Below are positions 23,936 through 32,738 of a DNA stretch of 36,501 nucleotides, piece after piece. The notes under the pieces are model-generated. The model had not been told where the DNA came from. It saw only the letters and a program-made list of their open reading frames with translations, and searched no databases. A program made the position numbers and the translations under genes. Numbering within the stretch: the stretch's first letter is position 1; each line of letters begins with the position of its first letter. This DNA comes from JBCBSK01 sp039819185 (GTDB lineage: Bacteria > Pseudomonadota > Alphaproteobacteria > Rhizobiales > Tepidamorphaceae), in NCBI GenBank assembly GCA_039819185.1, contig JBCBSK010000012.1:1-36501 (forward strand), in the 5' to 3' direction.

Positions 23936-25561
23936 ATGACGTCGCGTGAGGAAGGGGCACAGCTCATCCTGGATGGGCATGAGCCCGAGGCCGGCAGCCG
24001 CTGTGGCTGTCTGATGTGTCGAATAGAACATGCGGACGACGCCGAAGGCGGCGGCCGTGACGTGTTGAACTCAAATGTCGCCCCTCAGATCGCGGCGCTG
24101 AATGAGCATGTCGATACCCCAGATGCGGCCGAAGGGACCTGGGCAGAGGCAATTGCCTGGGGCACCAAGATCGATGTCAGCGGGTCACGCACGCTGAGTT
24201 ATTATTTCAGCGAAACCGGCGAGCGCTGGGACGGGCTCAATACCTTCACTTGGTATGACTATGAAAAAGACGCGATGCGCGATGCTCTCGACGCGTGGGC
24301 CGACGTCACCAATATCCAATTCGAGGAAACCGCAAATGACAGCAGTGCAGACCTCGTCTTCGGGTTGACGCCAGCCAGCAGCTGGCTTGGCTACTACAAC
24401 CCGCCCGGAACGTCGGGTGGCGGCATCGGGATGTTCAACTATCTTGGCTATGGCTGGGATGAAAACGCCCTCGAACAGGGTGGCTTCGGCTTCATCACGC
24501 TGATCCACGAACTCGGCCATGCGTTGGGCCTGGCGCACCCGCACGACACCGGCGGCACATCGACGGTGGCTCCTGGCGTGCGGTCAGCATTTCAGGACTA
24601 TGGCAAGCACGACCTGAACCAGGGTATCTACACAACGATGTCCTACAATGACGGCTGGGCCGAACGGCCAACGCCATCGAAGGACTACGGCTATCAGGGC
24701 ACGCCGATGCCCTTCGACATTCATGTCATTCAGGAGCTGTATGGGGCACGCGACGCGCGCACGGGGGACTCGATCTATCGTCTTCCAGACAGCAATGGCG
24801 AGGGTACGTTCTTCTCAACCATCTGGGACACCGGGGGCAGCGACGTCATTTCGAATGGCGGATCGGATCGCGATACAGTGATTGATCTGCGCGACGCAAC
24901 ACTCAAGAACGCACCCGGCGGCGGCGGGTACGTTTCAGCCGCCGATGGCATCTATGGCGGCTTCCTGATCGCGCATGGCGTCATGATCGAGCATGCGAAG
25001 GGCGGCGGCGGCAACGACAGCCTTGTTGGCAATGAAGCACACAACACACTGACAGGGCGCGGTGGCAAAGACACGCTTCTCGGCCGTACTGGCCAAGATA
25101 CCCTGACCGGGGATGGTGGTGGCGACCTTCTGCGCGGCGGCAAAGGCGCCGATGATCTCAAGGGTGGCTCGGGCGCGGACGAGACGCGCGGGGGCCGTGG
25201 CGAAGATCGCCTCGAAGGCGGAGACGGAGACGATGCTGTCTTCGGCGGACGCGGCGCAGACCGTTTGTTTGGCCAAGGCGGCGATGACGTGCTGACCGGC
25301 GGCGCGGGTGGCGACGACTTGACCGGCGGCGGGGGCGCCGACCGGTTCCGCTTTGGAAAAGGCTTCGGCAATGACACCATCACCGATTTTCAGGATGGGC
25401 GGGATGTGCTGGACCTGCGGCTCTTGTCCAAGACCTCCAAGATCTCGGACCTTGTAATCCGGGATCGCGGCGCAGACGTGTTGATCAAGACGGACCACGG
25501 GACGATCCTGCTGGAGGATCTCGATCGATCTGATCTGGGTGACTCGGATTTCCTGTTCTGA
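23936..25561 (+). CDS. serralysin-type (M10) metalloprotease with RTX repeats
   Basis: A 541-aa secreted protease. The N-terminal propeptide (about 1-65) has no signal peptide and carries Cys23, Cys25 and Cys28, the only cysteines in the protein. The metzincin site is HELGHALGLAH (His191, Glu192, His195, His201) followed by PHD; the Met-turn is TTMSYND (Met235, with Tyr237 as the likely fourth zinc ligand). RTX nonapeptides (GGxGxDxLx) span about 360-480, and the end, DLGDSDFLF, matches type I secretion signals of this family. ATG 23936 was chosen over a TTG at 23903. No exporter genes and no inhibitor gene are nearby. Confidence 0.93.
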   Translation: MTSREEGAQLILDGHEPEAGSRCGCLMCRIEHADDAEGGGRDVLNSNVAPQIAALNEHVDTPDAAEGTWAEAIAWGTKIDVSGSRTLSYYFSETGERWDGLNTFTWYDYEKDAMRDALDAWADVTNIQFEETANDSSADLVFGLTPASSWLGYYNPPGTSGGGIGMFNYLGYGWDENALEQGGFGFITLIHELGHALGLAHPHDTGGTSTVAPGVRSAFQDYGKHDLNQGIYTTMSYNDGWAERPTPSKDYGYQGTPMPFDIHVIQELYGARDARTGDSIYRLPDSNGEGTFFSTIWDTGGSDVISNGGSDRDTVIDLRDATLKNAPGGGGYVSAADGIYGGFLIAHGVMIEHAKGGGGNDSLVGNEAHNTLTGRGGKDTLLGRTGQDTLTGDGGGDLLRGGKGADDLKGGSGADETRGGRGEDRLEGGDGDDAVFGGRGADRLFGQGGDDVLTGGAGGDDLTGGGGADRFRFGKGFGNDTITDFQDGRDVLDLRLLSKTSKISDLVIRDRGADVLIKTDHGTILLEDLDRSDLGDSDFLF

Positions 25562-25583
25562 TGCACCCTCGTCTTAAACGCGT

Positions 25584-26822
25584 TCACGCGTCGTAGTCAC
25601 GCTCGTCAGCGATCACCTGGCCATCATTGGGCAGGCTTCCTGGTTCGACGAAAGCGATCTCCCCGCCAAGTTTGGTCTCGGCTCGGAGCGTTCCCGCAAC
25701 CGACGCCGCGAACCCGTCCGGCACGACCCCGACCTCAGCCTTGAGCGTCATGGCGTCGCGATCGCCGTCACGGGTGACAACGAGACGAACCCGTCCAAGC
25801 TGCGGATGTCGCCGCGCAACGGCCGCGATCTGGGCCGGATCGACGAACATGCCCTTGACCTTAACCCGTTGATCAGCACGCCCCATCCAGCCTTTGATGC
25901 GCATATTGGTCCGCCCGCAGGGGCTCGTGCCCTCCATCACTGCACTCATGTCGCCGGTCGCGAAGCGAATCATCGGGTAGTCAGAGTTGAGGCTGGTTAC
26001 GACGATCTCGCCAACGTCGCCCGGCGCGACCGGATCGCCGGTGCCGGGCGTGACGATCTCGACGATCATGTCCTCGGACACGATCATGCCTTCCATGGCT
26101 TGTGATTCATACGCCACAATTCCGAGATCCGCAGTGCCGTAGCATTGGCGGACATGAACGCCGCGATTCGCATAGTCCTCGCGCATGGACGGAAACAGTG
26201 CACCGCCTGACACGAGCGCCCTTTTAATTGAGCTTGCGTCCTTACCCGCGGCCTCCGCAGCGTCGAGTAAGATCTTCAGGTAGTCCGGCGTGCCCGAATA
26301 GGCAGCGGGCTTGAGATGCGCGATCGCGTCAATCTGCATTTCGGTGTTGCCGGTGCCGGCAGGGATAACCGCACAGCCAAGCGCCTGAGCGCCGGTTTCG
26401 AACATGTGACCGGCCGGCGTCAGATGATAGGCGAAGCAATTGTGGACGATATCGCCTTCCCGGATGCCCGCAGCAAACAGTGCGCGCGCGACGAGCCACC
26501 AATCACGATCTGAACCATCACAATCATAGATTGGCCCCGGCGACATGAAGAGCCGGTTGAGATGGCCTGGTTCCTTCGTGGCGTAGCCGCCAAGCGGCGG
26601 ATGCGCGGCCTGGCGTGCCATAAGGTCGGACTTGCGCAGGATTGGGAGGCGCGCGAGCGCGGCCCGGTCACGCACGTCGGTGAGATCAGCCCCTGAGAGC
26701 TGCTCCGCCCAGCCTGGCGCCTTCTCGGTTGCCATCCTGAGGAAGTCCGGCAGACGCGCAAAGAACACCTCCTCGCGGGCTGCGGGGTCCCGGGTTTCAA
26801 GAGCATCATAGTGATCGGTCAT
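25584..26822 (-). CDS. phenylacetate-CoA ligase family protein (PaaK-like)
   Basis: A 412-aa adenylate-forming enzyme. The N-terminal part has the PaaK-type lead (DFLRMATEKAPGWAEQL, LPILRKSDL), then YSGTPDYLKIL, CYGTADLGIVAYE (A5-type motif), YPMIRFATGDMS (A7-type) and KGWMGRADQRVKVKGMFVDP (A8/A10 hinge). It should activate an organic, perhaps aromatic, acid to its CoA thioester; the substrate cannot be read. ATG 26822 was chosen over a TTG at 26825. It is the last gene after livK and livF, 83 nt downstream of livF. Confidence 0.88.
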   Translation of the reverse strand: MTDHYDALETRDPAAREEVFFARLPDFLRMATEKAPGWAEQLSGADLTDVRDRAALARLPILRKSDLMARQAAHPPLGGYATKEPGHLNRLFMSPGPIYDCDGSDRDWWLVARALFAAGIREGDIVHNCFAYHLTPAGHMFETGAQALGCAVIPAGTGNTEMQIDAIAHLKPAAYSGTPDYLKILLDAAEAAGKDASSIKRALVSGGALFPSMREDYANRGVHVRQCYGTADLGIVAYESQAMEGMIVSEDMIVEIVTPGTGDPVAPGDVGEIVVTSLNSDYPMIRFATGDMSAVMEGTSPCGRTNMRIKGWMGRADQRVKVKGMFVDPAQIAAVARRHPQLGRVRLVVTRDGDRDAMTLKAEVGVVPDGFAASVAGTLRAETKLGGEIAFVEPGSLPNDGQVIADERDYDA

Positions 26823-26905
26823 CAAAGGGCCTCGCCGAATGCCGGGTCCGTGTCACGAAAAGCCTGGTGCGGAGCGCAATCTGGCACAAGATCGGCCTTG
26901 CTATG

Positions 26906-27763
26906 TCAGCTCAGCCAGCGTTTACGGCGGCGATAGCTCTTGACGTTGCGGAAGCTGGTGCGGTCTTCACCCCCAACGCCGAGATAGAATTCCTTGACGT
27001 CCTCGTTCTCGCGCAGGGCCTTGGCTTCACCGTCGAGCACGATGCGGCCGGATTCGAGGATGTAGCCATACTTGGCGTATTTCAGCGCAATGTTGGTGTT
27101 CTGCTCGGCAAGCAGCATGGACACGCCCTCATTCTCGTTGAGGGACTTCACGATCTCGAAAATTTCTTCGACGAGCTGCGGGGCAAGCCCCATGGACGGC
27201 TCATCAAGCAGGATCATCTCGGGCCGGCTCATGAGCGCGCGTCCGATAGCGCACATCTGCTGTTCGCCGCCGGATGTGTAACCAGCCTGACTCCTGCGTC
27301 GCTCCTTGAGACGTGGGAAGTAGGTGTAGACCATCTCCAGATCACGCTGTGTCGCGCCCCAGCCGTCCTTGCGGGTATAGGCGCCGGTCAAGAGGTTTTC
27401 CTCAATGGTCAAGTGGCCGAAACAGTGCCGGCCCTCCATGACCTGAATGCAGCCACGCCGGACAAGCGCATTCGGTGACAAGTTCTCGACCTGCTCACCC
27501 TTGAACTCGATCGACCCCTTGGTGACATCACCACGTTCGGCGCCAAGCAGGTTGGAAATCGCCTTCAGCGTCGTTGTTTTGCCCGCGCCGTTTGCACCGA
27601 GCAAAGCAACAACCCCACCCTTTGGCACAGTCAAGGACACCCCCTTGAGCACCAGGATCACGTGATCATAAATCACTTCGATATTGTTGACCGACAGGAT
27701 CGGCTCGCCCGTCACCGGTGCGGCGTCTTCCGCTGGCGCAGTCATCTCTTCAACGGCTGCCAT
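26906..27763 (-). CDS. livF: branched-chain-type ABC transporter ATP-binding protein LivF
   Basis: A 285-aa ABC ATPase. Walker A is GANGAGKT, the signature is TSGGEQQM, Walker B is MILLDEPS, and the switch His region reads LLAEQN, as in LivF proteins, where Gln replaces the usual H-loop context. The N-terminal about 20 residues are an acidic extension, and the C-terminus is basic (YRRRKRW). It would pair with LivG, LivH, LivM and the binding protein. It lies 92 nt after livK; a strong hairpin sits in the gap. Confidence 0.93.
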   Translation of the reverse strand: MAAVEEMTAPAEDAAPVTGEPILSVNNIEVIYDHVILVLKGVSLTVPKGGVVALLGANGAGKTTTLKAISNLLGAERGDVTKGSIEFKGEQVENLSPNALVRRGCIQVMEGRHCFGHLTIEENLLTGAYTRKDGWGATQRDLEMVYTYFPRLKERRRSQAGYTSGGEQQMCAIGRALMSRPEMILLDEPSMGLAPQLVEEIFEIVKSLNENEGVSMLLAEQNTNIALKYAKYGYILESGRIVLDGEAKALRENEDVKEFYLGVGGEDRTSFRNVKSYRRRKRWLS

Positions 27764-27796
27764 GACGTCGCGCCCTCTTTCAGCTCATATGATTGA

Positions 27797-27830
27797 AATG
27801 GAACTGGCGGCCGCGACCGCCAGTTCCGTT
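27797..27830 (-). terminator. hairpin between livK and livF
   Basis: GGAACTGGCGG (27800-27810) pairs exactly with CCGCCAGTTCC (27817-27827) around a 6-nt loop, and three further pairs (one G-T) extend the stem to 14 bp. On the minus strand a moderately T-containing stretch (ATTTCAATC) follows. It probably lowers readthrough from the abundant binding-protein mRNA into livF, or protects the livK 3' end. Confidence 0.65.
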
Positions 27831-27855
27831 GCTGATGGGATCGAAACCCGTTTGG

Positions 27856-29184
27856 TCAGTTCATGCACTCTTCAGTGCGCTCCGGCCAAGGCTGGTTGTT
27901 CTCGACATATTCCGCCGCGGCAGTTTCAAGCAGCGGGCGAACGATCTCGGTCATCGGCGCATACCAGTCGCTGACCGGCTCCCATGTCGTGCCATTCCAT
28001 TGCTGCATATAGACATCATGGCCACCGGAATGGTCGACGCAGGTCACGCGGACAGGCCGCATGAAACCCTCAAGACCAATCTCCTTGATCCGCTCCTCGG
28101 TGATGTTGAGGTTCTCAAGGCCATGGCGAACATCCGCTGCGGTAACGACCGCATTTCCGGTCAGCTGCTGTGCCGTATAGACCGCTTCGGCCATGTAAAC
28201 CGCGTTATAGACGCCGCGATTGTAGAGGTTCTCACCCACCGCCGACACGTCGCTGACCTGGCTGAGCCCCGGCTCGACGACATAATTCAGGATGTCCTGG
28301 ATCGCCGGATAGTCGGTGCCCGTGCCGTGGAAGTTCAGCGTCTTGTAGCCGATGGCATCATCGCCGGCCGGACGGGCATCGTCATCGCCTCCGGACCACC
28401 AAATGCCGACGAAGCGATCCATCGGGAAGCGGATCTTGGCTGCTTCACGCACGGCCGTCGGGTTCATCGCACCCCAGCCCTGCATGAACATCCAGTCCGG
28501 CTGGTCACGGCGGACATTCAGCCATTGCGACGACTGGTTCTGCATCGCATCAAGCGCGACCGGATACTGGGTCAGCTCGAAGCCATAGTCTTCGGCAAAC
28601 TGCTCAAGCAGCGGGATCGGCTCGCGGCCATAACCGGCATCAAGGAAGATGTAGCCGATCTTCTTGCCTTCGAGCTGATCAAGGCCGCCTTCCTGTTCGG
28701 CGATATACTTGATCACGGCCGAGGCACCGTCCCAATAGGTTGCCGGTGGGTTGAAGACCCACGGGAAGGTATCGCCGACCGCGGCTGCCGACAGGCCGTA
28801 GGCCATTGACAGAACCGGGATCTGGTCAACGCTCGCCTTCGGAATGAGTTGCAGCGTGATGCCCGTCGAATAGGGATTATACATCAAGGCGCCTTCGCCC
28901 TTGGTGCCTTCGTAGCATTCGACGCCCTTTTGGGTGTTGTAGGCCGTCTCGCACTCTTCGATGCGCAGCGGTACGCCGCCGATGCCGCCATCACGCTCGT
29001 TGAGCATCTGGAGGTAGTCGTTCATGCCATTGGCGATCGGTATGCCGGAGCCTGCAAACGGCCCGGTGCGATAGGTCAACAGCGGCAGGTAGAGCGAGTC
29101 TTCGGCTTGAGCCTTTGTCGCCCACGCGCCAGTGACGACCATTGCGGCCGCTGCAGCGCCAAGCAAAGCGTGCTTGAGTTTCAT
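27856..29184 (-). CDS. livK: ABC transporter substrate-binding protein (LivK-like, type I fold)
   Basis: A 442-aa periplasmic binding protein. The signal peptide runs to about residue 28 (AAAAAMVVTGAWATKAQA). The mature part has the two-lobe type I fold: PLLTYRTGPFAGSGIPIANG at the start, LNERDGGIGG, then DAGYGREP and the C-terminal lobe. It is longer than typical LivK (about 370 aa). ATG 29184 was chosen because GGGAGGAC lies about 7 nt upstream; an ATG at 29202 would place charged residues before the signal. The ligand is unknown; the neighbours suggest an organic acid more than an amino acid. Confidence 0.9.
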   Translation of the reverse strand: MKLKHALLGAAAAAMVVTGAWATKAQAEDSLYLPLLTYRTGPFAGSGIPIANGMNDYLQMLNERDGGIGGVPLRIEECETAYNTQKGVECYEGTKGEGALMYNPYSTGITLQLIPKASVDQIPVLSMAYGLSAAAVGDTFPWVFNPPATYWDGASAVIKYIAEQEGGLDQLEGKKIGYIFLDAGYGREPIPLLEQFAEDYGFELTQYPVALDAMQNQSSQWLNVRRDQPDWMFMQGWGAMNPTAVREAAKIRFPMDRFVGIWWSGGDDDARPAGDDAIGYKTLNFHGTGTDYPAIQDILNYVVEPGLSQVSDVSAVGENLYNRGVYNAVYMAEAVYTAQQLTGNAVVTAADVRHGLENLNITEERIKEIGLEGFMRPVRVTCVDHSGGHDVYMQQWNGTTWEPVSDWYAPMTEIVRPLLETAAAEYVENNQPWPERTEECMN

Positions 29185-29271
29185 TTTAGTGTCCTCCCTC
29201 ATTCGAGCCGTGGCTCGCGTTGAAAAATCCGATGTCAGCTCTCTGAGCGGGGCTGTTGTCGGTCGGAAAAA

Positions 29272-29299
29272 AGTTTATTCTCCGGCGCCGACAATGCAA
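29272..29299 (-). promoter_or_regulatory. putative livK promoter
   Basis: On the minus strand TTGCAT (29299-29294) is followed after 16 nt by TAAACT (29277-29272), about 90 nt before the livK start. The livK-livF-paaK part of the system may therefore be transcribed separately from the upstream six-gene unit. The divergent cyclase gene shares this 208-nt gap. Confidence 0.4.
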
Positions 29300-29392
29300 G
29301 GCGAACTGCGCCCCAGGGTTATGGCTCGCCTTGATCTCCGGTGTTGTCTCGCGGTTTAAGACCGCCAGACCGATCATGACCGAGGTCCTTCG

Positions 29393-30151
29393 TTGAAGAG
29401 TCCTGCCCGACTTGCCGCGATCGTTTGCGCCGATGTGGTCGGCTTTGGCGAACGGACCGCGGCTGACGAAGACGGAACGCTCGATGCGCTGGCTGCAGAA
29501 CGCGAACGGTTGCGTGACGTGGTCCACGCCCATAACGGCCGGGTGGTCAACACCTGGGGCGATGGCGTGATCGCCGAATTCACCTCGATCAGCAAAGCCG
29601 TTCATGCCGCCGTTGCGTTCCAGGACGCGGCACTGCCCAACGCTCTGCAATGGCGCTTCGGCATAAACCTCGCCGATGTCGTCCACGAGCGCGATGATGT
29701 GCTCGGCCACGGGGTGAATGTCACGGCGCGCCTGCAACAGGCAGCATTGCCTGGCGGTATCCTCATCACGGACGCTGTTTACGCTGCGATCGGTGATCGA
29801 CTGGCGCTGAGCTTTGAGCCGGTGGAACCGATCAAGGGAAAGGGCTCCGAGCCGCCGATCGCGGCCTGGCAAATCGTATTGGGCCGGAACCATCCGGGCA
29901 GGATGTCTGCCGTGACAAGCGCGGCGCTCACGCGCCCTGACCCGCCAACTCCGCACACCGGCGAAACCCGCGCACCGATCTTCCAGATCTGGGAGGCTAT
30001 GACCCGCGGCGAGAAGGTTGCGGCGACGGGCGTCGCGGCACTCGGCGCGGTCAATATCGCGACCGAGCCATTCAATCCGTGGTTTCTTTATGTAGCGATC
30101 CTCGTCGGGGCTGTCATCGTAATACGGCGCCTGCTGCGCTCCGGCTCTTAA
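29393..30151 (+). CDS. class III adenylate/guanylate cyclase with C-terminal membrane segment
   Basis: A 252-aa protein. A catalytic domain (about 5-165) carries both metal Asp residues (Asp14 in CADVVGFG, Asp57 in WGDG), the purine-contacting Asp102 (DDVLGHG), and the transition-state Asn109 and Arg113 (GVNVTARL). The Lys that often selects adenine is Asn53 here, a change seen in a large rhizobial subgroup, so substrate and activity are uncertain. A disordered linker precedes one membrane segment (about 229-246). The unusual C-terminal anchor puts the catalytic domain in the cytoplasm. The TTG start is preceded by GAGG, 7 nt upstream. It lies between livM and livK on the opposite strand. Confidence 0.87.
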   Translation: MKSPARLAAIVCADVVGFGERTAADEDGTLDALAAERERLRDVVHAHNGRVVNTWGDGVIAEFTSISKAVHAAVAFQDAALPNALQWRFGINLADVVHERDDVLGHGVNVTARLQQAALPGGILITDAVYAAIGDRLALSFEPVEPIKGKGSEPPIAAWQIVLGRNHPGRMSAVTSAALTRPDPPTPHTGETRAPIFQIWEAMTRGEKVAATGVAALGAVNIATEPFNPWFLYVAILVGAVIVIRRLLRSGS

Positions 30152-30289
30152 GTGCCAACCCGACACCAACTCGCATGCCAGAGACCCGGCCACATGCGCC
30201 CGCGGGCCAAGACCCATGACGCAAACCATCCGATCACCGTTCCTGAAGCCGAGCATATCTGGTCTTTCGAGTGGTCCGATCCGCTGCCC

Positions 30290-31402
30290 CTAATAGGGAA
30301 ACGGCCAGACGCGAAGCTTCTGTTTGAGGATCTGCCACATTCGGGCAAGCCCGTGCGGTTCGACGATCAAGATCACGATGATCAGCGCGCCAATGATGAC
30401 GAAGGACCAATACTCGACCTTGGCCGCCGTCAGCCCGATCTCGACGCCCGTCATGCCGATCGCGTGGAAGGCACCTTCGATCCATTGCGGCGCCTCGCGC
30501 AGGACCAACGGTAAGATCCAGATGAAGGCCGCCCCCATGAAGCACCCAATCAGGCTACCCAAGCCACCCAGGATGGCCATGAACAGAACCTGGAACGACA
30601 GGTTGATGGAGAATGCGCTCGGCTCGGCGGCTCCGAGCCATAGGAAGACATACATCGCGCCGGCAACGCCGCAATAAAACGACGAGACGGCGAAGGCCGA
30701 CAGCTTGGCGGCAAGCGGGCGCACACCGATCAGTTCGGCGGCGATGTCCATATCCCGGATCATCATCCATTGCCTGCCAATGCGTCCGCGCACCAAGTTG
30801 GACGCGATCCAGGTCATAAGGATGACGACGATCAGAACCGCGAAATAGCGCACCGTTGGGTCGGCGGCGGGACCGGCCACGACAAACCCGAAGGCCGTGC
30901 GCTCCGCCACCTCGATCGCTCCCGAGGCGTTGTAATTGTAGAGCCAGCCTATGCGAATGAAGCACCATTCGAGGAAAAACTGTGCGGCAAGCGTCGCGAC
31001 GGCGAGGTAAAAGCCCTTGATCCTGAGCGATGGCAGACCAAACAGGATGCCAATGCCAGCCGAGAAGAAGCCCGACAGAAGGATCAGGAGCAGGATGTTG
31101 GCGTCGGGGAAGAAGGTCGTCAGCTTATAGCAGGCATAGGCCCCGACCCCCATGAAGGCGCCGGTGCCAAGCGACAATTGCCCGCAATAGCCCGTCAGAA
31201 TGTTGAGCCCGATCGTCGCCAGAGCGAGGATCAGGAACGGGATCATGATCGAGGAAATGAAGAAGTCATTGCCCAGAAGCGGAATAGCAACAAGCGCCAC
31301 CGCCAAGATAATGCCGACGCCGATCCTGTCTTGCAGGATCGGGAACACCGCCATGTCCGACCCATAGCTGGTCTTGAACTGGCCTGCTTCGCGGTAAAAC
31401 AT
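30290..31402 (-). CDS. livM: branched-chain-type ABC transporter permease LivM
   Basis: A 370-aa permease with about ten membrane segments. GYCGQLSLGTGAFMGVGAYACYKL is the LivM hallmark, RGRIGRQWMMIRDMDIAAELIGV is the cytoplasmic loop that contacts the ATPases, and LGGLGSLIGCFMGAAFIW is the typical late segment. ATG 31402 was chosen: it overlaps the stop of the VOC gene (TGATG), while a TTG at 31417 would lie inside that gene. It is the last gene of the coupled six-gene unit and converges on the cyclase gene; no terminator was seen in the 138-nt gap. Confidence 0.93.
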   Translation of the reverse strand: MFYREAGQFKTSYGSDMAVFPILQDRIGVGIILAVALVAIPLLGNDFFISSIMIPFLILALATIGLNILTGYCGQLSLGTGAFMGVGAYACYKLTTFFPDANILLLILLSGFFSAGIGILFGLPSLRIKGFYLAVATLAAQFFLEWCFIRIGWLYNYNASGAIEVAERTAFGFVVAGPAADPTVRYFAVLIVVILMTWIASNLVRGRIGRQWMMIRDMDIAAELIGVRPLAAKLSAFAVSSFYCGVAGAMYVFLWLGAAEPSAFSINLSFQVLFMAILGGLGSLIGCFMGAAFIWILPLVLREAPQWIEGAFHAIGMTGVEIGLTAAKVEYWSFVIIGALIIVILIVEPHGLARMWQILKQKLRVWPFPY

Positions 31403-31782
31403 CAGCTTTGATCCCAAGAGGTTGCGCCGGTGTCGAAATCCGGGCGTTGCGGCCCTACCAGGCAGAAGCGGTGGCCGGAGGGGGCTTCCATGATGATCCA
31501 GCGTGGATGTCGACCGACGCGCTTTGCACCGAGCGTTTCGAGGCGTTGCGCTTCAGCCTCCTGATCATCAGTCTCAACGTCGAGATGAACTCGGCTGTCG
31601 TGTGTGACGGCCTGGAGCAAAACGCGCGGATCCCCTTGATCCGTTTTCAGTACGGCATACTTGCCGTCGTCATCGACACGGCCCTCGCAACCCAGCGCCG
31701 CGGCCCAGAAGCGAGTCGCGGGGGCGAGGTCGTCGGTCTTGCAATCGATGACGAGGCAGCCGATCCGGCTCTTGTGGCCCAT
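31402..31782 (-). CDS. VOC family (glyoxalase-like) protein, between livH and livM
   Basis: A 126-aa two-motif vicinal-oxygen-chelate fold protein. RIGCLVIDCKTDDLAPATRF begins the first beta-alpha-beta-beta-beta unit; RVHLDVETDD begins the second; IIMEAPSGHRFCLVGP ends it. It resembles the Glyoxalase_6 group, most members of which are uncharacterised. It overlaps livH at its start (TGATG, 31780-31784) and livM at its end (TGATG, 31400-31404), so it is translated as part of the transporter operon. Enzymatic role unknown. Confidence 0.88.
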   Translation of the reverse strand: MGHKSRIGCLVIDCKTDDLAPATRFWAAALGCEGRVDDDGKYAVLKTDQGDPRVLLQAVTHDSRVHLDVETDDQEAEAQRLETLGAKRVGRHPRWIIMEAPSGHRFCLVGPQRPDFDTGATSWDQS

Positions 31783-32738
31783 CAGATCCTCTCGATGATC
31801 TTTTCACCGAACAGACCCTGAGGCCTGAACATCAGGAAGCCGAGTGCGATGATATAGGCGAGCCAGCTTTCGATACCGCCACCGATAAGCGGCCCCCAGT
31901 AGATCTCGCCGATCTTCTCGCCAATGCCGATGATCAGACCGCCTATGATCGCCCCCGGAATCGAGGTGAAGCCACCGATGATCAGAACCGGAAGCGCCTT
32001 CAGCGCAATGATCTGAAGCGCGAAGGACACGTCGGACTTCGCCCCCCACATGATGCCGGTGACAAGCGCGACGATGCCAGCGGCAAACCAGACGATGACC
32101 CAGATCTGGTTGAGCGAAATGCCGACCGACAACGCCGCCTGGTGGTCATCCGCGACGGCGCGCAACGCGCGTCCGATGCGTGTCTTGGAAAAGAAGAAGC
32201 CAAGGCTTGCCACCATGACGATGGCGATGCCGGCGGCTGCGACATCAAGATGCTGGAAGATCAACAGCCCGCCCATGAAGTCGACCGCTGTCGAGCCGGT
32301 CGGCAGGCCAAGCTCTTCTGTCACCATGCGCTTCGGTTCACCGCCGAACAGAAGCTCCCCGCCGCCGATCAGGAAATTGGTCAACCCGATCGTCGCCATG
32401 AACAGGATAATGTCCGGCTGATTGACGAGATTGCGTAAGACAAGCCGCTCAACGCCGATTGCGAGCGCGCCCATGACTCCGATTGTCAAGACAAGGGCCG
32501 CCAGCGCTGGAACGCCGGCCTCGACGAGACCAACGAGCGTCAGCGCCGCAAACACCACCATGATGCCCTGGGCGAAGTTGAACACGCCCGACGCCTTGAA
32601 GATCAGCACGAAGCCAAGCGCGATCAGCGCATAGAGCACACCCGAAACGAAGCCTTCCCACAAGACCTGAACAAAGAAATCGGGCAGCGTGACCATCTGA
32701 ACGAACGGATCGATCAGAACCGCATACAGAAACTCCAT
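31782..32738 (-). CDS. livH: branched-chain-type ABC transporter permease LivH
   Basis: A 318-aa permease with about eight membrane segments. GVLYALIALGFVLIFKASGVFNFAQG near the N-terminus and KTRIGRALRAVADDHQAALSVGI in the ATPase-contact loop are diagnostic for LivH; GGFTSIPGAIIGGLIIG closes the core. The ATG overlaps the preceding VOC stop by one base (TAATG), and the stop overlaps the next VOC start (TGATG). Confidence 0.94.
   Translation of the reverse strand: MEFLYAVLIDPFVQMVTLPDFFVQVLWEGFVSGVLYALIALGFVLIFKASGVFNFAQGIMVVFAALTLVGLVEAGVPALAALVLTIGVMGALAIGVERLVLRNLVNQPDIILFMATIGLTNFLIGGGELLFGGEPKRMVTEELGLPTGSTAVDFMGGLLIFQHLDVAAAGIAIVMVASLGFFFSKTRIGRALRAVADDHQAALSVGISLNQIWVIVWFAAGIVALVTGIMWGAKSDVSFALQIIALKALPVLIIGGFTSIPGAIIGGLIIGIGEKIGEIYWGPLIGGGIESWLAYIIALGFLMFRPQGLFGEKIIERI

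Noticed and set aside
20480..25300. CRISPR-like or satellite repeats in the RTX regions
   Set aside because: The periodicity is codon-level, from Gly/Asp nonapeptides, with variable bases and no spacers.
27793..28809. Plus-strand frame opposite livK
   Set aside because: livK has a signal peptide, ribosome-binding site and full binding-protein fold; the opposite frame is Arg/His-rich and featureless.
30152..30514. Possible small gene after the cyclase on the plus strand
   Set aside because: Most of it is antisense to livM, and the unique part has no ribosome-binding site or domain.
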